A stretch of DNA of 64,000 nucleotides, taken from contig NZ_QOIN01000039.1 in assembly GCF_003323715.1 (NCBI RefSeq), positions 1 through 64,000 of the forward strand. The letters are read 5' to 3'. The position numbers were made by a program, and so were the translations under genes. The notes under the pieces are model-generated. The model ran no database searches. It was given only the letters and a program-made list of their open reading frames with translations, and was not told where the DNA came from. This DNA is from Streptomyces diacarni. Its GTDB lineage: Bacteria; Actinomycetota; Actinomycetes; Streptomycetales; Streptomycetaceae. Shown in pieces: positions 40,376 through 49,364 of this stretch (positions are counted from its first letter, which is position 1; each line of letters begins with the position of its first letter).

Positions 40376-42331
40376 ATGAGTGAGGCCAGGCTCGCCGAGC
40401 TCGCCACGCTGGCAACGGTACGTATCGGGCCGGTTCAGGACCCTCGTGCCCTGTGGGGCAGCGGGTTCTTCGTCGCGCCTGGCTGGGTCCTCACGTGCTA
40501 CCACGTGCTCGAGGAGCGGCTGCCTCCCGAGGGAGACGGCCGCCTGCTCGTCCAGGGCCCGAAGCACCGATGCGCGGCCAAGCTCGCCTACCGCCCCTGG
40601 ACGGAGCCGGTGGACGGGACGGGGGCCGGCCCCGAACACGACCTCGCTCTCGTCCGGTTGCTGGAGGACATCGACCATCCGTGCGTCTGGCTCACGGACC
40701 GGTCCGATCCGCCCGGCCGGCTGAGACTGTACGGCTGGCGCGTGGGCGACGGCGGCCAGCCCCGTTCGTGGAGCGGGCACTGCCACAGCAACGGCACCGA
40801 TAGCGACCACGGAATCACTCTCGGCTCACTGCACTCGATCCCGCACGGCGCGTCGGGCGGACCGGTCGTGGATCAGGACTACGGTGCGGTGGTCGGCGTC
40901 GTGAAGGCGCGGAGACGGCACGGGGACGGCGGGCTCGCCATCCGCTCCACGGCCCTGCGAGGGTTCGCCCGGGCCGTACCCGTGGCCGGGGAGACGGCAC
41001 TCGGAGAGGACCCGTTCAGGGAACTGATGCGCCGGCACGACCACTGGCACGGGCAGCGAAGCGCCGCCGCTTCCTGGGCGCGTGCACAGGAGGAGCTGGG
41101 GAGTGCGGAGGCCGAGCGGAGCTGGCGGCCGGATGACACGCTCGCGGCTCTTGCCCGTGTCTCGGCTCTGCCGCCTCCCGCCGACCGCGGCCTGGTTCCC
41201 CGGATGATCGAGGAAGCGCTGGGCGGCGAAGAGATCTGGCTCGAGGAGCCCGGGGACTGGCGGGAGGGGCACGGGCGGCTGCGAGAGCGGCTGCAGGGCC
41301 GGTCGCACCCGGCCGAGGACGTGGTGTTCCTCCATTATCTGTGGCTGGTCTCGCAGGTGCATCGCGATGCCGCCCCCGAGGAGTCGGAGGGGTTGGAGCG
41401 CTTCGTGCGGCACCGCTCGAGCGAGCTGGGGCCCAAGGGACGCAGTGTGCCGGATTCTGCGTACCTGCCAGACGCGTTGCGCAGCGCGATGGCCGCTCCC
41501 CGGGCTGCGGTGCCAGGCCAGGACGCGGCGGCGCTCGTCGTGGAGCTCGACCCGGACCACTACGCTCGAGGGCGCTTCCACTGGCGGGTGTGGGCGTGGG
41601 ACGCGGGCGTCGACTCGCCACGCCTGTGGGCCGAGGAGGAGTCCGGGGAAGGCGCGACACTGGAGGAGCTGCCCCACCGGCTGAGCGCTCCGTTGAGCAA
41701 TGCGTTCACATGGACCGACCATGGCTCCGCGCGAGCCCGGTTGGAGTTCGCTGTGCCCACCGAGCACTTCGACCTGGACGTGCATCTGTGGCGCTCCCGC
41801 CTCGTCGCCCGGAGTCTGCGGCCGCACCCCGCGGACGACCACCCTTTCGGCGTGCACCGGCAGGTCGTCCTGCGTGATCTGCACCGCCGCGGTGCGCCCG
41901 CCCCCGAGTGGCAGCAGCGGTGGAGCCTCACCGAGGGCGAACAGCTGGAGGCGCTGCCCCTGGTCAGCCTGGCCAACAGGCAGCTGGAGCACGCTTCTGC
42001 GGGCGCCGTACCCCTGCTGTGCCGTCCCGCAGCACAGAGCGCCGGGCCTCTCGGCCAGGTGCTGCGTGCCGGTCACGGTGTCGTCTTGTGGCACCGCACG
42101 GCCCACCACGCGTACGGCTGCGACGAGGCCTGTGAACGGTTCCGGGCTGAGACGGCCGCGATGCTTCGCGGGTTGAGTGGCGTGGCGGTCCTGCCGGAGG
42201 AAGTACGCCTCCTCCGCGAACGCGTCAGCAAGGACGACGCCCGAGCGGCGTGGGCGGAGGACCTCGCGCTGCTGTACGACGATCCGCGCCGGCCCATCCC
42301 CGAGCCAACAGACCGCGTCAGCTCCCCGTGA
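40376..42331 (+). CDS. Trypsin-like peptidase fused to a VMAP C-terminal domain
   Basis: 651 residues. An N-terminal chymotrypsin-fold domain has a full triad: His43 in GWVLTCYHVL, Asp89 in EHDLALVRL, Ser160 in HGASGGPV. There is no signal peptide, so it acts in the cytosol. A helical middle (about 230-370, DDTLAALARVSALPPPADRGLVPRMI) resembles effector-associated or VMAP-M regions. The C-terminal third (about 385-640: VVELDPDHYARGRFHWRVWAWD, FAVPTEHFDLDVHLWRS, FGVHRQVVLRDLHRRGAPAPEWQQRW) fits the vWA-MoxR-associated protein C-terminal domain. It is first in a three-part operon with MoxR and vWA partners. In such systems a regulated protease is thought to be released on infection or stress. 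Confidence 0.82.
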   Translation: MSEARLAELATLATVRIGPVQDPRALWGSGFFVAPGWVLTCYHVLEERLPPEGDGRLLVQGPKHRCAAKLAYRPWTEPVDGTGAGPEHDLALVRLLEDIDHPCVWLTDRSDPPGRLRLYGWRVGDGGQPRSWSGHCHSNGTDSDHGITLGSLHSIPHGASGGPVVDQDYGAVVGVVKARRRHGDGGLAIRSTALRGFARAVPVAGETALGEDPFRELMRRHDHWHGQRSAAASWARAQEELGSAEAERSWRPDDTLAALARVSALPPPADRGLVPRMIEEALGGEEIWLEEPGDWREGHGRLRERLQGRSHPAEDVVFLHYLWLVSQVHRDAAPEESEGLERFVRHRSSELGPKGRSVPDSAYLPDALRSAMAAPRAAVPGQDAAALVVELDPDHYARGRFHWRVWAWDAGVDSPRLWAEEESGEGATLEELPHRLSAPLSNAFTWTDHGSARARLEFAVPTEHFDLDVHLWRSRLVARSLRPHPADDHPFGVHRQVVLRDLHRRGAPAPEWQQRWSLTEGEQLEALPLVSLANRQLEHASAGAVPLLCRPAAQSAGPLGQVLRAGHGVVLWHRTAHHAYGCDEACERFRAETAAMLRGLSGVAVLPEEVRLLRERVSKDDARAAWAEDLALLYDDPRRPIPEPTDRVSSP

Positions 42332-42368
42332 AGCCGGGGTACGGTCGTCCGACACAAGGAGACAGCAC

Positions 42369-43454
42369 GTGGCCAGCGAAGACAACGGCATCCCGGAGTG
42401 GGCGCTCTTCCGTGGGACGGGCGTGCCGCACGACGGCATGGACCGGCTGCCCGCGCCTCCTCCGTGGCGCGACTTCGACGGCGCCCCGGTCATCGAAAAT
42501 GTTCCGGCGCTCGGCAGCGAGTCGGTACGCCGGCTCGGCACCGCGTACACACGTGGCGAAGAACGCTCGATGCCGTGGCGCCCTGCGGACCTCGAACTGA
42601 TCAACGCCGCTCTCTACCTGCGGCGCCCGATGCTGGTCACCGGAGGGCCGGGCACGGGCAAGTCCACGCTCGCGCACGCCCTCGCGCACGAACTCGGGCT
42701 GGGGCGCGTACTGCACTGGCCGATCGTCAGCCGTACCTGTCTGCAGGACGGTCTGTACTCCTACGACGCCATCGCCCGCCTCCAGGACACGCAACTGGCC
42801 CGGCCGGACGCGGCGCGGCACGACCCCGCGGGAGACATCGGCGACTACCTGCGACTGGGTCCGCTGGGCACCGCGCTCCTCCCGTACGCCTCTCCCCGGG
42901 TCCTGCTCGTCGACGAACTCGACAAGAGCGACATCGACCTGCCCAACGACCTGCTGAACGTGCTGGAGGAGGGCGAGTTCACCATTCCGGAGCTCGAACG
43001 GCTCTCACGTACGGCGGCGGGAGCGGGTACGGAGGTGTTCACCGACGACAGCGCCCGCGTGGTCGTCGAGGGGGGCCGGGTACGGTGCCGGGCGTTCCCC
43101 GTCGTAGTGATGACCAGCAATGGGGAGCGCGACTTCCCGGCCCCGTTGTTGCGGCGCTGCGTCAGGGTGGATCTGCCGTCCCCGGGGAACGACCGGTGGG
43201 GCAGGGACCGCCTCGCCGCCATGGTCCGCGCTCATTTCGGTGAGGCGGACTCGCATGTCAACGACACGCTCGTCTCTCACTTCCTCTCGAGCAGTCCGGG
43301 TTCGGTGCGGGCCGCGGACCAACTGCTGAACGCCATCTATCTGACCCACCATGCCGCGGGTGGCGACGCCGGCGGCCGGGAGCGGATCGCCCAGCGGTTG
43401 ATGCGCCCTCTCGACCACGGCCGGCACACCGACGACGCTGCCGGGCCGGACTGA
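42369..43454 (+). CDS. MoxR-type AAA+ ATPase of the VMAP system
   Basis: 361 residues from a GTG with AAGGAG upstream. Walker A GPGTGKS (93-99), Walker B VLLVDELDKSDIDLPND (about 178-190), sensor VVVMTSNGERDFPAPLLRRC with an Arg-finger-like Arg pair. DLLNVLEEGEFTIPELERL is the MoxR insertion. MoxR ATPases of this branch pair with vWA proteins in the downstream position, as here. It starts 37 bases after the protease-VMAP gene and its stop is two bases before the vWA gene. Confidence 0.9.
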   Translation: MASEDNGIPEWALFRGTGVPHDGMDRLPAPPPWRDFDGAPVIENVPALGSESVRRLGTAYTRGEERSMPWRPADLELINAALYLRRPMLVTGGPGTGKSTLAHALAHELGLGRVLHWPIVSRTCLQDGLYSYDAIARLQDTQLARPDAARHDPAGDIGDYLRLGPLGTALLPYASPRVLLVDELDKSDIDLPNDLLNVLEEGEFTIPELERLSRTAAGAGTEVFTDDSARVVVEGGRVRCRAFPVVVMTSNGERDFPAPLLRRCVRVDLPSPGNDRWGRDRLAAMVRAHFGEADSHVNDTLVSHFLSSSPGSVRAADQLLNAIYLTHHAAGGDAGGRERIAQRLMRPLDHGRHTDDAAGPD

Positions 43455-43456
43455 CG

Positions 43457-44206
43457 ATGCCACCCGTCGACCCGCTCGGGGAACTCGCCGGCCGGCTGCA
43501 CGGCGCGGGCTTCGAACCAACGGCACGGGAGCTGGCCGAAGCACTGTGGCTGGCCCACTGGGTCGGCCCCGGTGAGGAGACGGGGAGCAGCGACCGCGAG
43601 GACGGGGCCGCAGCCACCTCCGGTGCGCCGGGACCGTCGCAGCACGCCGGACGAACGGGGCACGCCGGTACGCCCGGGACCGCCGGCCCCTCCCCCGGCA
43701 CCGACAAAACCGCGCCGGACGGAAACGCTGCCGTCACACGTCTGTACGCCGAGGGAGCCGATCCGGACGAACCGCGCGACGCCCCGCGTGACGCCCACGC
43801 GGAGGGCACCCGGGTCCGCGTTCCCGAGGCGACGGCTCTGCCCCGTCACACCCCGCTGCAGCGGGCGCTGTCGCCCCTGCGGGACTACCGGCCTCCCGTG
43901 CGCCCGGCGTCCCGCCACCTGGACGTGCAGGCGACTGCGGAGCGTGCTGCCGAAACCGGGTTGCTCGTGCCGGTGATGCGGACGCAGGAGCGTCACAGGC
44001 CGCGGCTCCGCCTTCTGATGGACGTCTCGAACTCGACGGTCCTGTGGGAAACCATGCTCGACGAGCTGCGTCGGGTCTGTGCGACGTCCGGCGCTTTCTG
44101 CGAGGTGACGGTGCATCACCTGCGGGAAGGCGGCACCCGGGGGCCCGCTCGTGAGCACCGGCGGCGCGGGTGGCCGTGTGCCAGGGTACGCAGACCAGCT
44201 GCGTGA
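43457..44206 (+). CDS. SAV_2336-type vWA protein, N-terminal part (frame ends early)
   Basis: 249 residues. A short helical start (VDPLGELAGRLHGAGFEPTARELAEALWLA) is the SAV_2336 N-terminal signature, followed by a Gly/Pro/Ala-rich linker and the first half of a divergent vWA domain: RPRLRLLMDVSNSTVLWETMLDELRRVC, where DVSNS (189-193) is the MIDAS DxSxS motif. The domain's later strands and the SDCAGPQW site are in the next frame, which starts 55 bases before this frame stops. After HHLREGG the sequence becomes Arg-rich (REHRRRGWPCARVRRPAA) and unconserved. It is therefore most likely one gene with the 1013-residue frame downstream, shifted at the G run 44139-44143. Confidence 0.8.
   Translation: MPPVDPLGELAGRLHGAGFEPTARELAEALWLAHWVGPGEETGSSDREDGAAATSGAPGPSQHAGRTGHAGTPGTAGPSPGTDKTAPDGNAAVTRLYAEGADPDEPRDAPRDAHAEGTRVRVPEATALPRHTPLQRALSPLRDYRPPVRPASRHLDVQATAERAAETGLLVPVMRTQERHRPRLRLLMDVSNSTVLWETMLDELRRVCATSGAFCEVTVHHLREGGTRGPAREHRRRGWPCARVRRPAA
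44139..44143 (+). other. G-run where the vWA-VMAP reading frame shifts
   Basis: CCCGGGGGCCC contains five G within the vWA domain. Conserved vWA sequence is in one frame before it and in the +1-related frame after it. A one-base gain, or ribosomal slippage, at this run would join the two halves as a single protein of about 1250 residues. Confidence 0.65.
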
Positions 44207-47192
44207 CCCCACGGGCCGACAGCTGACGCTCTTGGTCAGTGACTGCGCCGGGCCTCAGTGGCGCGACGGGACGCTGCAGCGGCTCGTCCACGACTGGTCG
44301 CGAACCGGTCCCGTCGCCGTCCTCCAGCCGCTGCCGCAGCGCATGTGGCGTCGCACCCACCTCCCCGCTCTCCCCGGTCGCCTTTACGGCCGCCGCGGCA
44401 ACGACCCACGGCTCGGCTTCGCGCCCCGCCCCGGCCCGGCCTCACGCGGAGACGGACACGGAAGCGCTCGCGAAGGACGTGCCGCACCTGTTCCGGTCCT
44501 CGCACCGACGGCGCCGGCGCTGGCCACGTGGGCGCGTCTGCTCACCGGACGCACCCCCTCGTTGCCGGGGGCCGCGGGAGAGGTGCGCTCCGACCACCCC
44601 GAGACCGAGCCCGGCCCCCTTGGCGACCTCGAACCCCGCGGCCTCGTGCGGGCGTTCCAGCGCCACGCGTCGCCACAGGCCCTGCGCCTGGCCGCGTGCC
44701 TGTCGGCCGCGCCCATGACCCTCCCGGTGATGCGGCACGTCCAGCGCGCCATGCTCCCCGCCTCGGGCCCGGCGGTGCTGGCGGAAGTACTGCTCAGCGG
44801 GTTGGTCAGGGCGCAGGGGGCAGAGTACTGGTACCGGTTCAACCCCGGGGTGCGGGACGTGCTGCTCAGAGCGCTGCCAGCCGGCGACGCCCGTGTCGTC
44901 CTCAACGTGTGCTCCGAGTACGTGGAACGGCACTTCGGCCGCAGCCTGCACAACTTCCCCGCATACGCACTGACCCCGCCGTCGGACGAGACGGATACGC
45001 ACACGTGGGGAGACGCACAGCTGCCGGCGGAGCTCCAGCCGTTCGCCGAGATCTCCGCCCTCGTCGCCGCGCGGTGCGCACCCCCCGGGCGATCCGCGTC
45101 GGCGCCGAGCGCCCCTCGGCCACCCGCGGAGCCCCCGCCGCAAGCGCAGCCACAGCCACAGGGGCAGGAGCAGGGGCAGGAGCAGGCTTTTGGTGAGGCC
45201 CGGGATGCCGTGCACCGGTCCGTCGTCCGCATCGGGCCGGCGCACGACGGAGTGGACGCACCGCTGTGGGGTAGCGGCTTCTTCATCGCGCCCGGCTGGG
45301 TGCTGACCAGCGCGCATGTCCTCACTCAAAGGCGAACCACCGCGCGGCGAGGCGAACCGGTCATCGGCGTCACCACGGCAGCCGGGCAGCGGCTCACCGG
45401 CGAGTTGGCGTGCGCCCTGCCCGCGCCGCCCGATCCCGACCGTCCGCCCTCGCGGGGGGACGCGCCGGACATCGCCCTCGTTCGAGTGATGACGGCGACG
45501 CCTGGCCACCAGGCCGGCAACGGGCCGGATGCCGACTGCCTCTGGCTCAGTGACAAGTCCGATTTCCCGCTGTCCGAGGTGAGCACTCACGGATATGTGT
45601 CCGGCCCTTCGGGCGTCGTTTACATGTCCGGTACGGGGGTGGCCGAAGACAGCGGAGAGGGTGGGCGGCTCGTCGTGCACGACAGCTGGCTGCCCTCGGG
45701 CGCTTCCGGCGGCCCCGTCATCGACACACGCCGTGCCAGCGTCATCGGCGTCTGCCAGGCCGGCGCACCGCACAGCACCGCATCGATGCAGGTCACGCCG
45801 GTCACGGCGTTGCGCGCCTTCTTCGACGAGGCTCCTCGCACGCGGGAGACCTGGCAGGAGGTCCTGCGGGCTCACGACCGCCACCACTGGGCGCGCTTCC
45901 AAAGCCCCGGCCCGAGCTGGCCGCGTACGCAGCGCGAGCGCAGCTTCGGCAACCAGGGCTTCACGGCCGACCGAAGGGCCGAACTGTACGCCCTGTTCGC
46001 CGAACTGCCGCCGCCGACCAGCGCCGCACAGCTGCTGCGCATGGTGAGCGAGGTACGGGACGAGCTGCTGCTGACCCACCACGAGAGCACCCTGCACGCC
46101 CCACGTAGCTGGCGCGAGGCCGTCGGGCTGCTGTGCGACGACGGGAACGCGGACGACCGCGCCGAAGCCCTGGAGGAGGAAGCGGTCGTGTTGTTCGCGG
46201 CGAAGGCGTACGTCGCGCTCAGCAGCCCTGACCAGGCCCCGGACCCGGAGCCCCGCGCACTTGACGCGCTGCACACCTGGGTGGAGGCCGCCGGCATGCG
46301 ACTGCACAACGATGTCCTCCGGCAACGGGTGAGGGCGACGCTGGACATGGCTGACACCACGGTCGATGTCACGCCCGCCTCCGCCGGCGTTCTCGTCGAG
46401 ATCAGACCCGATCACCACGGCATTGGCCGCCACCCCTGGGCGATCAGACTGGTGGGGGCGAACGGTGAGACCACGCCGGTGCACGCCGACGAGGAAGGGA
46501 TGCCCCGCACGGAGCTCGGGCGCGGCATCCGGGCGGCCCTGGCCGGCGCCCTCGACCGAGCCGACGCCCACGAGCACCTGACCGCAGTCGGCTTCGCGAT
46601 GCCCCGAGCGCTGTTCGACGAGCCGGTGGAGACGTGGCGGCTGGATGAACCGCGGCCCGACGCCCCGCTCGCCCCACGCACCCTCCCGCTCGGCCAACGG
46701 CACATGGTGGCCGTGCGCGACCAACGGCGCCTGGCTGAACGTCCTTCCCCTGAGTGGCATCGTCGCTGGGCGGCGGTCGCGCGGGGCGGCCCGCTGGAGG
46801 CGGTGCCGCTGTGCCACGACGTCCCCACCCTGGGGCACGCACGTGTGGAGAGCGGCTACGCGCTCCACGCCCGGATGCTGGCCACCCCGGAGCATGCCGT
46901 ACCCGTGCACTGCGCTCGGGTGGACAGCGGCAGCGGAGCGACGGCGATGGCCACCGCACTGGCCACGGGGCACGCCGCGGCGCTGTGGCGCCGCTGCGAC
47001 GAACAGCACACGGACTGTGCCGAGTTCTTCGCACACGCCGCCGCACTGCTGCAGCGCGTCACTGCTGCCCGCAGCCTCCCCGAACTCGTACGCGAGCTGC
47101 GCAACCGCAACGCCGGTGCGGACCCCGACGCGGCCTGGGCCCGCGATCTCGTCCTGCTCTACGACCCGCCGCCATCCAGGCCGCCCTCCTGA
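44151..47192 (+). CDS. vWA C-terminal half, trypsin-like peptidase and VMAP C-terminal domain
   Basis: 1013 residues if started at the GTG at 44151, but probably the continuation of the preceding frame. Residues 20-100 complete the SAV_2336-type vWA domain (RQLTLLVSDCAGPQWRDG, PLPQRMWRRTHLPALPGRL). A helical region follows (about 160-310), then a Pro/Gln-rich linker and a second trypsin-fold domain with His389 (TSAHVL), Asp440 (PDIALVRV) and Ser519 (SGASGGPV). The rest is a helical middle (FTADRRAELYALFAELPPP) and VMAP-C (VEIRPDHHGIGRHPWAIRLV, FAMPRALFDEPVETWRLDEP, WHRRWAAVARG), homologous to the first gene. The triad is intact. Confidence 0.8.
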   Translation: MSTGGAGGRVPGYADQLRDPTGRQLTLLVSDCAGPQWRDGTLQRLVHDWSRTGPVAVLQPLPQRMWRRTHLPALPGRLYGRRGNDPRLGFAPRPGPASRGDGHGSAREGRAAPVPVLAPTAPALATWARLLTGRTPSLPGAAGEVRSDHPETEPGPLGDLEPRGLVRAFQRHASPQALRLAACLSAAPMTLPVMRHVQRAMLPASGPAVLAEVLLSGLVRAQGAEYWYRFNPGVRDVLLRALPAGDARVVLNVCSEYVERHFGRSLHNFPAYALTPPSDETDTHTWGDAQLPAELQPFAEISALVAARCAPPGRSASAPSAPRPPAEPPPQAQPQPQGQEQGQEQAFGEARDAVHRSVVRIGPAHDGVDAPLWGSGFFIAPGWVLTSAHVLTQRRTTARRGEPVIGVTTAAGQRLTGELACALPAPPDPDRPPSRGDAPDIALVRVMTATPGHQAGNGPDADCLWLSDKSDFPLSEVSTHGYVSGPSGVVYMSGTGVAEDSGEGGRLVVHDSWLPSGASGGPVIDTRRASVIGVCQAGAPHSTASMQVTPVTALRAFFDEAPRTRETWQEVLRAHDRHHWARFQSPGPSWPRTQRERSFGNQGFTADRRAELYALFAELPPPTSAAQLLRMVSEVRDELLLTHHESTLHAPRSWREAVGLLCDDGNADDRAEALEEEAVVLFAAKAYVALSSPDQAPDPEPRALDALHTWVEAAGMRLHNDVLRQRVRATLDMADTTVDVTPASAGVLVEIRPDHHGIGRHPWAIRLVGANGETTPVHADEEGMPRTELGRGIRAALAGALDRADAHEHLTAVGFAMPRALFDEPVETWRLDEPRPDAPLAPRTLPLGQRHMVAVRDQRRLAERPSPEWHRRWAAVARGGPLEAVPLCHDVPTLGHARVESGYALHARMLATPEHAVPVHCARVDSGSGATAMATALATGHAAALWRRCDEQHTDCAEFFAHAAALLQRVTAARSLPELVRELRNRNAGADPDAAWARDLVLLYDPPPSRPPS

Positions 47193-47300
47193 CGGTTCAC
47201 TCCCGCGCCGCCGTTGGACCTCCAGCCCGCACGGATCGACGGCGCACTCGCGGGAGGCCACCGCTGTGGGCGCTGCGGATATGCCACGGTCGGCACCGCG

Positions 47301-47704
47301 TCAGCGTCCGGTCGTGCCGTCGATCAGTTCGCGCAGGATGTCGGCATGGCCGGCGTGGCGCCCGGTCTCCTCGATCATGTGGGTCAGGGCCCAGCGGACG
47401 CTCGGCGCGGCTTTGTCCGTCGCGGGGCGCGGCGCCGGCGCGCCCAGGTCGGTGCACTGGTCGAGCACGTCTTCCGCCCGTGCGACCACCTCGCGGTAGC
47501 GGGCCCCCACGGCACCGCGGCGCTTCGGGCCGCCGGTTCGGGGAGGCCCTCGACCTTCGTGGAGATCGAGTGCCCGAGGTAATGGAGAAAGCCGCGCAGA
47601 ACCTCCCTCTCGCTGTCGCCTGTCCGGGGCGGGCCTGCGTCGCCGCGGCGCCTGCGGCTGCCAGCTGGGATGTCGTGCCGGAACGCGACCGCGTCGGTGT
47701 TCAT
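47301..47704 (-). pseudogene. DinB-family protein with internal deletion
   Basis: The N-terminal part (EREVLRGFLHYLGHSISTKVEGLPEPAAR) matches the start of a DinB/DUF664 mycothiol-dependent-type helical-bundle protein, and the C-terminal part in another frame reads REVVARAEDVLDQCTDLG to VRWALTHMIEETGRHAGHADILRELIDG, the conserved end with the metal-site His residues. About 50-60 residues between them, including the first metal-binding His, are missing. Together these indicate a deletion with loss of frame. Confidence 0.75.
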
Positions 47705-47820
47705 CGAAGGCTCCTTCGGCCGAGGCGTGTGTCGCAGTCTTGCCCGGGCCGTCGGGACACGGCACGGCCTCTTGCGGTTTCGGCAAGATGGGCGGCGCTC
47801 GTGCGGCGGACACCGCCCTT

Positions 47821-47874
47821 CGAACGGTGGGAAGCCGGGCCCAGGACATCCCGGGCCCGGCTTCCGGCCGTTCG
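47821..47874. terminator. Strong hairpin terminator of the amidohydrolase operon
   Basis: CGAACGGTGGGAAGCCGGGCCC (first 20 bases CGAACGGTGGGAAGCCGGGC) at 47821-47842 pairs with its inverted copy at 47853-47874 in 20 of 22 positions around a 10-base loop, 10 bases past the amidohydrolase stop on the minus strand. Confidence 0.88.
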
Positions 47875-47884
47875 ACATCGCGCC

Positions 47885-49351
47885 TCAGCGGTGTGTGGGG
47901 CGGGAGAGGTAGCGGCCCTGCGGAACGCCCGTGACCTTGCCGTCGGCGTAGATCTGCCGGCCGCGCAGGAACGTGGACTCCACGCTCGCTCCGACCTCCA
48001 GACCCTGGAGCGGGGTGTATTCCTGGGCCGACTCGGAGTCCGCCGCCTCAACGGTCCAGGAGCGCGAGGTGTCGACGAGTGCGAGGTCCGCGTCGTAGCC
48101 CTCGGCGATCCGGCCCTTGGTGTGGAGGCCGAAGCGCCGTGCCGGTGTCCACGCCGTCAGCTCGGCCACCTTCTGCAGCGGCAGGCCGTGTGCGGATGCC
48201 GCACCCGCCAGGCCTGGCAGCAGGTACTCCGTGCCGCCGAAGCCCGACTTCGCCGCGAAGACGTCGCCTGCGGGGTCGCCGAACTTGGTCTCCTCCTTGC
48301 AGCACGCGTGATCGCTGACCACCCAGTCGACGTGGCCCGCGACCAGGTGTTCCCACAGCGCGTCGACGTCCTCCTGCGGGCGCAGCGGCGGGTTGACCTT
48401 GCCGCCGATGCCGGACGCCGTCTCGACGTTCGCGAGGAGGTGCCCGATGGTGACCTCGCGGCGGAAATCGACCTGCGGGAACGTCTTGGCCATCAGCATC
48501 GCCGCCTCGATCGCCTTGCGCGAGGAGAGGTGCAGGAGGTTGATGGTGGGCAGTTCGGTCTCGGCCGCCAGGTAGCCGGCGATGGTGACGGCCAGCCCCT
48601 CGGAGTGCGGGGGCCGTGAGGCGCTGTAGGCAGCGAGCCCGTCGAGTGCGCCCTCCTCCTCGACGAGCCTGGTGTACGCGGTCATGATCTCCGCCGTCTC
48701 GCAGTGGAGGGACAGGGAGATGGTGTCCGCGAGTTCGGGGAAGCGCCGGCGGGCTGCCTGGACGCCGCGCATGACGAACTCGAAGTGGGCCAGGTCGTAC
48801 CGCTCGTCGGGCGGGATCATCAAGAACGCGTTCTGGTCGGCCGAGCGGCCGTGCAGCCCGTGGCTGCCGTAGAACATGAAGACCTTGAAAGAGGTCACGC
48901 CGAAGCGGTCGATGAGCTCGGGTATCTCCTCGATGTGCGACTTCTGCATGGGGGCGAGGTGGAAGCCGTAGTCGACGTGGGAGCGGCCCTCCGCGCTCTC
49001 CAGGACCAGCGGGAAGACCTCCTCGTAGGAGCCGCCGCGGTTCATGTAGTACTGCCCGGTCCGCATGTAGGTGAGTGCGGTGGTGACGCCGCCCTGGGCG
49101 CACGCCCTGCTCTCGTTGGCGGTGTCGTCGGACAGCGGGTTGTAGATCCCCCAGTGCTGGTGGGCGTCCACGACACCGGGGAAGGCGTGGAGTCCCTTGC
49201 CGTCGACCACCTCGCGTGCCGCGTCGGCCGGGATACCCGGGGCGATGCGGTGGAACACACCGTCCTTGACGCCGATGTCCGACGTCGGGGTGTCGGGCGC
49301 GTCGTGGTTCACCAGCCGTACGTTCTTGATCAGCAGGTCCAGCTCGGTCAT
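47885..49351 (-). CDS. Hydantoinase/dihydroorotase-type amidohydrolase
   Basis: 488 residues. The binuclear metal site of cyclic amidohydrolases is visible: GVVDAHQHWG (HxH), the Lys that is carbamylated in TSFKVFMFYG, His in LSLHCETAE, His in LLHLSSRK and Asp in WVVSDHACC. AFPGVVDAH and AEGYDADLALVD with PARRFGLHTKGRIAEG are typical of dihydropyrimidinase/hydantoinase. It probably opens a cyclic amide or imide. The ATG at 49351 starts the conserved LLIKNVRLVNHD. It is the last gene of a four-gene operon divergent from iclR, followed by a strong terminator. Confidence 0.87.
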   Translation of the reverse strand: MTELDLLIKNVRLVNHDAPDTPTSDIGVKDGVFHRIAPGIPADAAREVVDGKGLHAFPGVVDAHQHWGIYNPLSDDTANESRACAQGGVTTALTYMRTGQYYMNRGGSYEEVFPLVLESAEGRSHVDYGFHLAPMQKSHIEEIPELIDRFGVTSFKVFMFYGSHGLHGRSADQNAFLMIPPDERYDLAHFEFVMRGVQAARRRFPELADTISLSLHCETAEIMTAYTRLVEEEGALDGLAAYSASRPPHSEGLAVTIAGYLAAETELPTINLLHLSSRKAIEAAMLMAKTFPQVDFRREVTIGHLLANVETASGIGGKVNPPLRPQEDVDALWEHLVAGHVDWVVSDHACCKEETKFGDPAGDVFAAKSGFGGTEYLLPGLAGAASAHGLPLQKVAELTAWTPARRFGLHTKGRIAEGYDADLALVDTSRSWTVEAADSESAQEYTPLQGLEVGASVESTFLRGRQIYADGKVTGVPQGRYLSRPTHR

Positions 49352-49364
49352 GGTGCGGTTCCTC

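Noticed and set aside
44442..47261. 939-codon minus-strand frame opposite the trypsin-VMAP gene
   Set aside because: No motifs; the opposite strand encodes a complete protease triad and conserved domains.
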